From: Isoetes taiwanensis
Taxonomy: Eukaryota; Streptophyta; Lycopodiopsida; Isoetales; Isoetaceae
DNA: 64,000 bases
Reading direction: 5' to 3'
Assembly: GCA_021234155.1 (NCBI GenBank)
Contig: JAJEKV010000004.1
Span: 10,358,109 to 10,422,108, forward strand
The translations under genes and the position numbers were made by a program. Shown here piece by piece: positions 1 to 11,100 of the stretch; within the stretch, counting starts at the first letter, position 1; each line of letters begins with the position of its first letter. Below the pieces are notes generated by a model, which was not told where the DNA came from, made no database searches, and saw nothing but the letters and a program-made list of their open reading frames with translations.

Positions 1-17
1 TATGAAACTGAAATACC

Positions 18-215
18 TTACTCAATTATTGCACTCCATAACGCCACATACCGCTTTACAGAGTTGTTAAATAGTTTAAATGCCTCCACCAAACTCCCAC
101 ATTTGCAATACATATCTACAAGGGAAGTCTGCACAAAAATGTCCAACTGGAAATTGCATTTTAAGATATACTCATGTATGCACCTTCCTGGCTCTAAGTA
201 TCCAATGTCCCACAT
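18..215 (-). pseudogene. PPR protein fragment
   Basis: A 65-codon open stretch resembles part of a plant pentatricopeptide-repeat (PPR) protein of the PLS type. The order GRCIHEYILK, then DIFVQTSLVDMYCKCGSL, then ALWSAII matches consecutive PPR helices (typical text: ALIDMYAKCG followed by VSWNAMI). PPR proteins bind organelle RNA in mitochondria or plastids. No second exon, mitochondrial presequence or longer repeat array can be followed, so this is either the edge of a gene cut by the window or, more likely, an isolated relic. The family call is good; whether it is functional cannot be told. Confidence 0.7.
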
Positions 216-751
216 GCTTTCAAGATGTTTGAAAAAACAAGTTCATTTGGATACAGGCCACTGGACTGCATCTTATCATCTTATCAGCTTTGGGGATCTG
301 CTTTCATGCAGCTGGGATGCACAGAATTTTACCCTATGACAGGTTTTAAGCAAAAAGTTCTACATTTGTCTGCCTATTTTTGCTAGTTCAAACATTTCTT
401 AATCACTGTAAGTTAAGAAAGGGATTTTTGGGAGATCTCATTTAGCAGCATTTCTTTAATACAAGTTCCTTCTACTTATTCCATCTTTAAGATAAGGATG
501 TTATGTATCTACTATTTACATACTGATGTCAATGGTACAGATACAGAGATAACACTTACGTACTGTTGTAGTAGAAAACCAGAGCTAAAAAAGAGATACT
601 ACGCAAGATAATCTAATGACGAAGGCAAGCTCTTACTTGCAAGGGCATAGCCCTTGGTATAGTCACACCAAATGATTCGCTCATGTTTATATCTTTACAG
701 ATTGGCCTGCAGGAAGGCTCCAATTGAAACTATGAAAAAGATTAGCCAGAG

Positions 752-1165
752 TTAGCTGGACCATGCAAAGACCCAAATTCCAACCAGGGCACATTCTTGT
801 AGAAGCACATCTACTTGATCATGGTTTTGATCAGAGTAGATTTTCTGTAAATGCTCTTCAATAACACATTGAAGAAGTGCATTCACTTTCTTATGAGCTC
901 TCCTCATCCGAGACTGGTGGCCTTGAAGATCAAGCCAACTCAAGAAAGGCAGATAATTCCCAAAGTTGAAAGCACCATCTAGGAATGTAATCTCCTGGGT
1001 TAATTCCTTGAATAGTCTGCTGCAGCTTGGGATTCAAAAACCTTGCCTCCCAATGCTATTTGTGTAAGTACCCTTGCAGTTATGGCCTCAACCGTGGGTT
1101 GGGCTGCTAAGTAGTTTGGAAGTGATTTTTGGGAAGGATCTTGTCTGAAAGCCTTGATATTCATG
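752..1165 (-). pseudogene. Cytochrome P450 fragment
   Basis: On the minus strand the codons read LSWLDLQGHQSRMRRAHKKV and then EEHLQKIYSDQNHDQVDVLL, the region of plant CYP71-clan P450s between the membrane-proximal half and the I helix. Upstream, in shifted frames, fragments such as EAITARVLTQIALGGKVFES and FLDGAFNFGNYLPFLSW extend the match to about 1165. At least one frameshift (near 980) separates them. The oxygen-binding I helix, the ExxR motif and the heme-cysteine loop are absent, so this is a dead partial copy of a monooxygenase gene. P450 identity is inferred from motif order; the subfamily is not assignable. Confidence 0.7.
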
Positions 1166-2931
1166 TACTTACTGCGACTATAAGTGTGTTGTGTCTTGTT
1201 TCAGCATCTGAGAAACGTGCTCCAAATTCCAAATTTTCATCAAAATTGTCTTTACTAGGTAGGCAGCCAAATCTCGAAATTGGTAATTCCATCATTTGAA
1301 ATTGGTAATTTTGCCAGCTTTCAAAGTGTGTTTTGTCGACATATTGCTTTATCTTTTGTAACAAGAGGCAAGTTTTGATCTTTACATTAACACGCTTTAT
1401 AATATTCACTTAGAGTAGCATTTGCAACATAGGCCTTGCATGTCTCAGCATTCATTTTCATGTTTGCCCAATTGATTCTCTTTGTAGAGCTATAGATCTT
1501 GTTGCTTGGTAGTCTGGCATGCTCTTACAACTTTCACTTTCTTTTAATTATGTTTTACTATCATTTGTAAGGGTAGAAGCATCTGTGGAGCTTCACTTAT
1601 TGGATATGCTCAAAGTTACAGGTTATAGACTGACCGAGTGAACCAAATTGATGATTATGGCCAACAAGACAGTGGAAAATGCAAAGATATTTATTTGCCA
1701 TGATGAAAAAGAAGCGATCATTGCGTGGTGGGTTAGCTGAGGTAACGACAGTGCACCAATCGTCTAATCAAATTGTTTCTTATTTGCGTTCTTGCGGTAC
1801 TGTAGAGTAGTAGAAAGTTCAGAAAGTTCTTTATTATGTTTGTGCATATTTTACAGGATGCTCAGGCCAACCAAGCTTATAGCAAGTTTAGTTCAAGAAT
1901 ATTTTACTGGATACTCAGGCCAACCAAGATTATAGCACGTTTAGTTCAAGAATGCAGGAATCATTAAGTTGTTGGAATCCTGATAGTTTTGGACCTGATA
2001 GAGGCTACATTGCTTCATGTATGCAAAAATTGGAAAGGAGCTATATTGATTTTCATGATTGGCTGGGAAGATATAAATGCCATTTTAGTTCATAGCTGAA
2101 ATGGCAACCATTATACGGAGATCCTCAAAAAGTTCAGTTTCCTGGGTGCCATGGATCAATGACTACTGCAGATCGGGTTTGCTGCCTTAAACTTGCCTTA
2201 CATGCCTTAAACTTGTCCTTCGTGGAATTTCTAGAGATGATAAATACAAGACCATAAAGAAGAATGCTGAAACCATGTAAATGAGGCTCTGTTAGTAGCT
2301 CAGACTAGAAGAATGCTGAAGCCATGTAAATGATACTCTGCTAGTAGATCCATCACTTCGACAATTAACTTAATACCGTCGTTCTGCAACAGAGTTCAAC
2401 TGTGTTAATAAACCATGGTGTGAGATTGCTGCTTTGACCGTGTTGTCATTTCGATCTTTGGCAAATATTTTCAAGGATTCTATGACTGATCTTGGGTTGA
2501 CTATTTTGTTGCTCGTATAATTTAATTAAAGATTGACTCGTGAAAGCAGAATAACAAAGAAGTCAATTAAGATCAGCTAGGCTCAAGAAAGTCCAAGAAG
2601 TGCATGTTTTCCACACTTGTACGTTTATGTTTTTTTTTTTTTGAATGCAGCTACGATTTCATAAGCAGCTAGGCTCATTTGTAAGGCTAGCAGTGTCTAA
2701 CATCTTTGATGCCTGTGCATATTTTACAGGATGCTCAGGCCAACCATGGCTATAGCAAATTTAGTTCAAGAATGCAGGAATCATTAAGCTGTTGAAATCC
2801 CAATAGTCTTGGATTCAACCTGATAGAGGCTACATTGCTTCATATAACCATATTTTCATGATTGACCACTAGATTAAACACCGATATCTTACCGAAATAC
2901 ACGTTCTTCAAATGCTCTTTAACTACCAGCT

Positions 2932-3043
2932 TTGATACACAAACCTCTTCTTTCGTGCATGAATCCCTAATGGCATACCTGTCTGCATTGATACACAAAC
3001 CTCTTCTTTTGTGCATGAATCCCTAATGGCATACCCGTCTGCA
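2932..3043. repeat. 56 bp tandem duplication
   Basis: Two near-identical copies start with TTGATACACAAACCTCTTCTT at 2932 and 2988. They differ at only a few positions, implying a recent local duplication. No coding role is seen. Confidence 0.85.
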
Positions 3044-3145
3044 GCTTTTAAAGTCTTCCTATTTTTTTAACATATTATTATATTATTGCATAACTTAATT
3101 GAGCTTTCATTCAAAAAAAGCTTTGAATAGAACCGACAGATTACG

Positions 3146-3291
3146 TTTATGGATGGCAAATGGAAGAAGAATTGGATGAATTTAGAAACAACGGAAAGGA
3201 CGAAAAAATCAAATTACATTTATGGATGGCAAATGGAAGAAGAATTAGATGAATTTAGAAACAACGCAAAGGACGAAAAAATCAAGTTCGA
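3146..3291. repeat. 73 bp tandem duplication in a weak ORF
   Basis: Copies start at 3146 and 3219 with TTTATGGATGGCAAATGG. Because 73 is not a multiple of three, the duplicate is read in a different frame. In the second copy the frame giving YGWQMEEELDEFRNN continues about 45 codons further, so it is the more likely ancestral reading frame, and the duplication would disrupt it. Confidence 0.85.
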
Positions 3292-4136
3292 AGAACAACA
3301 CAAAGAACCCCCTGCCGAAATTATGACTTTCAAACAACCTAACTTTCACGAATATAATATTGAACTAACCGGAATCTATAACTCGTGCAGGTCTACTCCA
3401 GCATATTCTTCGCCAGAAAAATGTTGACCTTGACTACTCAACCCTCACCAAGTCCCAAGGTGCCTTGGCACTAGCAACAGCCTGCAACTCGACCACTTCT
3501 ACATCTATAAATCCATATCAAGCAAGCATATTACATTATGGCTACAATGTCTCCCTCGATGCTTTATCATCACACACCCATCATCAGAGAGTCATCCACT
3601 AATTATTGAAAAAGTAACTTACACAATTGACAAAACTCTGGCAGTTGAGCTCTTTCGCAATGTAGATTTTTTATCTGGACCTGCCAACAAAATAAATAAA
3701 CATCAGTACTTTTTGCTTTTTCCTATAGCTTTGACACAAAAAACAATGAACAAAAAACAATTTTGCCAATTAACAACAAAAATAATAATAATAAATTAAA
3801 TAAACAATTATAAACAAGTGCTATTATAATAAGCATTCAATAGAAACACGAAATCACTAAAACATTTTTATCTCAGGAACATCCAGGCTAATAAAAATCT
3901 ATTCGATACGGTGCAAAGACAAATAAAACCTACATAGGCTAGACGATAAATGTCAAGGCACGATCGCGTCATCATCAAATAAGGCCGAACAAAAAAATGT
4001 CCCAAGATATTGCCACCTACAAACCATTCCATGATCATTTCGAAATTCAAGTCCTTCACACAACCAATGTTAAGCAAAAAGCAAGCCAATTAGAAAAGGA
4101 AATAATCTAACAACAAGAAACCACCACTAGCTAAAG

Positions 4137-4387
4137 TATTCACACGGGGGGTGACTCCGGGCATCGAGAGCTGTTGGATTGGCATATTCGCCCCTTATTC
4201 CTTAATCTATACCGTACGTAAAGTTCCTCATTTGTGGGGTATGCAAGTACAAGCTTTGCTATACTGTATAATAAGATTCGCAAAATACTATAAGATTTCA
4301 ACCGGAATACTATATGGTGTTGATTTCGTACGTGCAAAATACAATTATGAGGGCTCTCGCTGCCCTACGTCACCCCCCGTGTGAATA
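4137..4387. mobile_element. MITE with G-rich terminal inverted repeats
   Basis: The left end reads TATTCACACGGGGGGTGAC and the right end is its reverse complement, GTCACCCCCCGTGTGAATA, framing 251 bp. Beyond the matching core the ends diverge. A TA dinucleotide borders each side and could be the target duplication, which would suit a Tc1/mariner (Stowaway-like) element, but the palindromic TATT makes the exact boundary ambiguous. No transposase is encoded; open frames cross it on both strands by chance. The inverted repeats are directly visible; the superfamily is inference. Confidence 0.8.
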
Positions 4388-7300
4388 TGCACCCAAACCA
4401 AAGGGGGTTTAAGGGGGATTTTAATTTAAATGTGTTGGATCCAATGGTTATATTTATTAATGTCAATGGTAGTTATGTGTTGGTTATTATACTAAAAAAA
4501 ATTTTTGGCCCTTCGGGCCCCAAAAAAAAACAGACGTGAGAATATAAAAGACATTTAAAACATGTAGCAATATGTGTTATGTAATATGCAGCATTAAGAA
4601 TAAAAAGGGAATATAGTAAAATGAAACTTGAGTAACTATAATATTAAAGCATAATGTAATATAATTATATATGCTATAAAAGCATTTTATTTAGAAATTT
4701 ATTGAGTTATTGAAAATAGCAAAGGTATTATAATAGTTTTGGAGCACTTTGAGCCAGAGACTCCGAATACCCTACTTTGATTAATAGAGGTACTAAAAAT
4801 CCTTGCTAATCCATTTCAAAAGCCTTAGGAACATAACCATGTTTGTATCGTGATTGACTTTACACATTGAAGTTCACCATTACGAATTGAAGTTATCTCA
4901 ACTGCTGCAAATGCAAGGACTTTCACTACAAGCAATCACTTTTGAACATCATAGCTTCCAGACACAATAAACATAATGAAATATCCTGCCAAACATTTTC
5001 AAAAGAACTCCTGCACACAACTTCGACAGTTGGATGAGCCTTTGCTACTTCCTTTTCAAGCTCATAAAGGATGTGCAAATTCTCAGTTCCATTTGCATCG
5101 GCTTCTTCATAATCACGGGGCTTACTGGGCTCATTACGATCCTACACATAGCAATACTGCATCAAAGCTAAGCTGTTTCTTCCATCAAAGCTAAGATGTT
5201 TCTTCGTGCCAATAAATTTAATAGGATTGCCAGCTCACCTGAATTATCTTGAGCTTCCCTTGAGCGTTGACAGCAGATTGTTCAACGTTACATTGACTTG
5301 CATGATAGTCTAGTTGCTGAAACAGAGATTGATTTTCCAGGCATGATTTCTCTTCTAGCTTTTTTGTTTGTCCTGAACCTTGTGATATGCTGTTCGATCC
5401 TGAACGTCAAAGCAAATGCAAAACCTTAGTAACAATATCTAATCGTGTGCCTTACTTACAGCAGGTAGCTTCAATTTAGGCTCCAAATATGCAATTTTCT
5501 GAAAATCGTGAAGCAATATCTTCATGTGTTAAACTTACGAAGAAAGGGAAGAGGGAGGGATGGAGATCCTACACACCCCGTCATCTTCGAAATCTTGGTT
5601 GCTCCAAGGACATGTGGACACATTTCAGCGCAAGTGTAATATATGCAAAAACAAGCCATAAAGAAGTCTGCTACTACATATTCTGACTATCAGACTGTCC
5701 TGAAACAAAATGTGAAATTACTGTGTGTTCTGCACTACAGCTACAGCCAGCTTGTAAATAAGATAGAGAACTAGAGCAAAGTTTGAACGCACTCCAGCCT
5801 ATGTTGTGCTCTCACAAATCAACTCCTTCCTACCGCTTGTATCCCCTGAGAGTACCTTGTGCACAATTTTAATCAACGCTCCTTGCCTTGGGCATTTCTT
5901 CACAACTCTCTTTCTTTCAGCTCCAATTTCCCGAGGCCCCGATACCATTTCCCTACATTAAACCTTCAATTCTATAATCAAATAAGGGCTAAAATAAAGG
6001 CTCTTATGGTCTATGTGCTTGTAATGCTTCACTTTGAGATACGCAATGAGTTAGAAAGCCACCAAAATCTGAGCTGAATCATCCCCCAATGAGTGAATCT
6101 GAGCTGATGCATCCCGCAGCTGTGCTTCGTATCTGAGCTGATGCATTCCGGCAGTTCCCTTCCGGATTCCTTTGAGAATTACCAAGGCGACAGAACCGTT
6201 GGCTAAAGATCCTGCAGAACTGGTGACAGACTGAAGTGCACAACCCAAATAAAACCTACGTGAACTGAACTGGCAGGACTGTATTTGCACAAAAGAAATC
6301 GTGATAACCGGTGGTGATGACTTTAAGCGCATGTATGAGCAGGAAGAAATCAAAAGCTCAAATAAAACCGATGTGAGCTAAACTGCATCCCTTAAGGACT
6401 ATATTTACACAAAAGAAATCGTGATGGATCACTGCACAAAAACCCTGAACAAAACACGGTCTGCAAACACAACTAGCATCCGGCTACACAAAGCGACCAC
6501 TGTCGCAAAGCTCCTTGACCGTCCCGGTCCCGGGTCCTGGTTGGGGCACGAAACCATAGAACCCTAAAATGCATTTGGTCGAGGCCTGCATGCTTGAGCT
6601 TTGGAAATTCATAGGTGGACCATTAGAAAGATAAGCACGAAAATTAAGGTCGGTATATGCGCACTCTAGATGTACACATTAGTACATCCCGCGAAATACG
6701 AACATCAAATCATATAAAAACCATAGAAAAAAACGTACAAAAATACAAAAGAAACCCCCTGTTATTTTGCTACATATTCATAAACCAACACCTCATTTGC
6801 AACTTGTACAATATTATTATTAATTTCTTTGCCCTCAATCTAGCTTGAATATAACTTTACTAATAGTTTGTCTGATACATGCTTCCCTAATGAGAAACTG
6901 AATCCAAGCCTAATACTGCCCAAGCCTACTGTTGCGCCTTTTTGCTAGTTAGTTCATTTTTATTTTTGCGTTAATTTTCTGTTAAATTCGTTAACCTAAA
7001 GCAAACTGGTCTGAAGGTCGTTTGGGTTAGCGATTTTAGGTTAAAAAAATTAACGGAATACTAATTATTTAACTTAACGAAACACTAACCTAACCTGTGG
7101 TGTGAATCTAAAAACCGTTAAAAGCTTAACGGAATCCTAACTTAACGGCGGGTGCGAAGATACCCTAAGAAGGAGAAAATGTAAGGGTTTAAAAAGGCAA
7201 AACATGTCAAGAAAATTTGGAAAATGTCAAGAATGTTGGCAACGTAGATGAGTAGAGAGATGGTATAACTAGACTAGGGGATATGCGGGGTGGTTATAGG

Positions 7301-8104
7301 TATCAATTAACATCATCAGCATCTCAATATCATTGTCAATTAAAACAGAGCACCGATGATTCCAACTTTTCTCTAGCTTGAATTATGATTTGGTAGATTA
7401 AAAGACTTTTAAAAATGTTCATGGATAACAATACATATTAATCCTCCATTACTCTGAGTTGCATAAGCTATATCTTTAGAATATATATCTCCAAGCCCAA
7501 AACGTTGGAAAAAAGTTATGTTTAAGAGTCCAAATTATCAGCATTAAAATGCCATGAATATCATGTGCCAGATATGCTTTTATTCATCCAATTATGTTGT
7601 TACAGTTGCTCCAATTTATCCAGTTCAGCGAGACACTAGTAACCTATATTTGGAATATAATCGATGATGGACGAAAGCGGCAAATCTAATGGCCAGCTAA
7701 GGTTCTATCTAAGCTAGAATATAAGACTTTTCAAACGTTCTATACAAAACATTTCTCCCTCAGGTGTTCATATGGCAAATATGGAGCTTTTGAAGCATTT
7801 CAGAGACCATCCTTCATTAGTACCTTGTTTTGTTGATGGATGATGGTAACATGCAACGCCCTTTGAGAATTCAAATATCTTCCTATGACTTTTATGAAAT
7901 GGAGTTGTTTTCCATATTCATTTTCTTAACTGTTTTTTTCTAGCCTTGGTCTGATCAACATAAAGTCTCCAAATAGGCTATGGTATGTGAAGAGTGAACG
8001 ATAAAATTCAATTCACCCATTCATTCAATAGAAAATTAAAAGCATACGTAAACACTAAATGTTTGAGAAAATAATCTCCCCGTTATCAGCCACGAGCTCC
8101 AGCT
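4388..8104. other. Intergenic region upstream of nicastrin
   Basis: No gene is recognised. It contains a short GC hairpin (GGCCCTTCGGGCC) flanked by T and A runs at 4502-4530, a region at 6964-7165 rich in TTAACG/CGTTAA words that may be an old MITE, and a segment of about 43 bp at 6918-6960 that recurs inverted near 63,264-63,306. The promoter of nicastrin should lie in the last few hundred bases before 8105, but no convincing TATA box can be named. Confidence 0.5.
6964..7165. repeat. Possible old MITE with imperfect inverted ends
   Basis: The block begins GTTAATTTTCTGTTAAATTCGT and ends with a segment whose complement reads GTTAAGTTAGGATTCCGTTA. The ends are similar but imperfect, and the interior repeats TTAACG words. 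No target duplication was identified. It could be a decayed MITE or simple local repetition. Confidence 0.3.
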
Positions 8105-11100
8105 ATGGCGACATTGCTCTTATTGCATCTACTAGTAGCCTCCATCTCATCAGGTAATCTCTAATCCAAAGGCATTTTGTTCAAAACGACCTCCGCTTTA
8201 TCTATGCAGTCTTTCATAGAAAAAAAAGAGTTATTTTGAGCTTAAAGTGAACTCGCTGTGATTACCGTTTTGCTTTTATTTTGTTAATTTTGGTTTGATA
8301 AAAACAGGTCTCTGTGCTTCGTTTCGCTCAGTCCCTGATCTCGAGCAGGCTATGTATAAAGATATAGATGGCAACCCATGCGTACGGCTGATAAGCCTTT
8401 CTGGCGAAATTGGATGTGGAAGTATGGTTTTGATTTAGTTTGTCAGATTGAATATATATGCTATGGATTCTGAATCTAATGTTTCGAAACTGAATTGCGG
8501 GTTGCTCATCCTTTAAGGAAAAAAATGATGTCATCTTCAGGAAAAGACGTCTCCAATTTCAAAGGAGTAATATTAGCAATGTCCAAACTTTGAGCATTAC
8601 CCAACCCTCACTATCCACCGTTCTTCTTTGGATATGAATGCAAGGTCTTCCATACCAAAAGATCCGAATATAGAAAATTTTGGTGTCATTGAACTCAGTA
8701 TCGCCTTGCTTTACAAGAACACATAAACAAGTTGAGAAAGAAATAGATTGTAAAAGATAAAGCCACGTTTCTCATTCATGAGCCCAAGCCATTGCAAGAT
8801 AACATGTTCTACCATTACATTATATGGTGTTATGCGGATTAGACAGGTTCAGCTGCCAGACAGTACAACACCTGACCAGAATATAACAGAAAAGGCACTT
8901 GGTTCTTACACGTCCCTACCTTGACTAATCAAGCGTGAGGATCAGTAATCTAGTCTTCCAACTTGAAATCTCCTCCAGAAGCATGAAAAGATATAATCTT
9001 AATAGATACTCAAAAGGTTTCTCTTCTTATTGGAAGAAAGGAAGGGCGTAGGTCTTTGAGGCATCTACAACATTTTGAATCTGCAAGGATGGCTGAACGG
9101 CTGAACCTCTTAGACATAAAATTTAAACATTTGAAAAGTAATTCCGAATGAAAATGCAAGACAAATTTTAGAAAAGAACCTTCTGAAAGGTGTTCAATTT
9201 GGTAAAGGTGTTCCATTTGCCATGCTGAAAGAAGCCATAATATCATCGTAGTTCTTTTTCGTTCTATCAAGCCTTCTCTTCTGAATTGTCTGCTTTCGTC
9301 CTGTTGATGGAGAGGTCAGAGATGATTAAATACAACGCACTGGTTAAATGATTTTGGATTATCATTTCTTGCAACATTGAGATCTTCAGTGGTATGCAGA
9401 GAGCTTTGACTGAAGCCAGGGAGTAATGCAGCACTTGTATTCATGTATCTTCAGTTTCTGCACTGAAGGGTCCGCAAACTCTATACGTGCCGAAGGCCTG
9501 GATGCTTATCTAAGAACTACTGCCTAGTGACATTGACGAGTCCCGTTGTAGCTAATGACCAGCATAAAGTTTAGTTTCAGTACTCTCATTCTAAACAGGG
9601 AATGCATTATTTTTGGCTTAATATACCCTCTGAATAAGCTGCTACCCTCTTGATGCAGATCCAGGACGGGACAAGGTTATTGCACCTATTCGAAGATTAA
9701 CCAGTCTAGGCATACTCTTGACCACACCAACTACTGTACTGCTTCCATATTCATTATTTCATATATTTTCACAAAAGTACGTATTGCTATCTATATTGGT
9801 CACGGCAAACGAATTCTAACTGCTGGTGCAATAGAACTGCATTGGAACCCTCTTTTGCAGAACATATAGTTGGGTTGCTTGTTGAGTTTGACCATCATAG
9901 GAATAAAAGCTTTGGAAATCCTGGTAAGAAAGTACGATATCTAATCAGATTATATTAAAGGAATAATCTCTTGTCCTGCTTTCATATGGACAGATAAACA
10001 TTTTCCACAAGCAGAATTCGCACCCTATGAGGCAAAGGAGTACAATTGGAACCCCGTTGTGAGTATCTCATTTTTGGACAATATGTGTCCTTAGAGTACA
10101 TTAAAGATAGTTTTTTATTTTCATTAAATATATACAAGGGATGTGATGATCAATGCTTTTTCAATGAAAGCTAATGCAAGAGAGGTTCGTATCTGCCAAA
10201 GCATTTAAGGTAGACTTAAAAAAGCTGATACCAATCCTGCTCTACTTTTTACTTATTCCTGCTGCTGGCATGGTAATATTAGATGGATGCCTTGAACTGG
10301 TCAGAGTGGCCATATTGTCAACAGTGACATGACTTTCTTCTGATTTGGATCACCTTCAAAGCATCAGCAATTCAATGTTCTTTTCACAAACTACTAATAA
10401 AAATGCAGCCTTGTTGCACGAGGAAGGATTGCGAATGAAAATAGTGGTTATTGAGTCTTGCCTAAGGGTGATTTTGCATTAGGTTATTTTGATTGTGCCA
10501 CAAGCAAAAAAGAGTAAAAATAAAAATAAAAGAAACTCGTTTTTCTCTATTAATAAAAACAAGACATGCCCTATTTAGGTTTGGATAGGTTAGGTTCCTA
10601 ATGTGTCCCTAATTTTATGTGTTGCATTTTTTCCCTTGGAGTCACACATGTTGTCATTTATGAATGTGGTATCGTCTTATTTTATGACGATAGTGAAAAA
10701 TCACACTAAGCTGCAAATTTGGAGACGACTTTCACAAGATATTAGTTTAGCATTAAGCACCAAAGAGTGTCATAGATGATCATTCAATTTAACTGATTTC
10801 TACCACAAATGTTGGCATTTACTTAGCTATTTACGTTGACTTGGCTATTTAACACACTTTAGCTATTTATGTCTACTTGGCTATTTAACACAACTCCACT
10901 TACTCGATTAAATCAATGCTGACTTTGACTTGACCGTTGGGAATGACCTATGGTTCTTAAATCAGACGTCAATTTGCGTCCGTTTCCAGAGAAAATTTTG
11001 TTATTTGGATTCTCGCATATCAGTTGCCCTGTCAAAACTATGACACATCAGCTCAAGCTGCCATATCACATGACACACAATCATAATTGGCTTGCACACA

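Larger units (their letters stand above)
1166..4136. other. Unassigned DNA with local duplications
   Basis: No gene is recognised. Most of the block is AT-rich and carries scattered short ORFs without recognisable motifs. A sequence containing CTCAGGCCAACCA occurs at about 1852-1900, again at 1905-2020 and again at 2717-2840, the last two sharing more than 100 bases. A 56 bp tandem duplication lies at 2932-3043 and a 73 bp one at 3146-3291. A weak reading frame at 3220-3427 (GWQMEEELDEFRNNAKDEK onward) could be a remnant of a coding exon of unknown family. Confidence 0.5.

Noticed and set aside
4502-4530. Rho-independent-terminator-like hairpin (GGCCCTTCGGGCC with T/A runs)
   Set aside because: The setting is a plant nuclear genome; the shape alone is not evidence of a terminator.
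9010-9270. 86-codon minus-strand ORF in nicastrin intron 2
   Set aside because: No recognisable motif; length is within chance for AT-moderate intron DNA.
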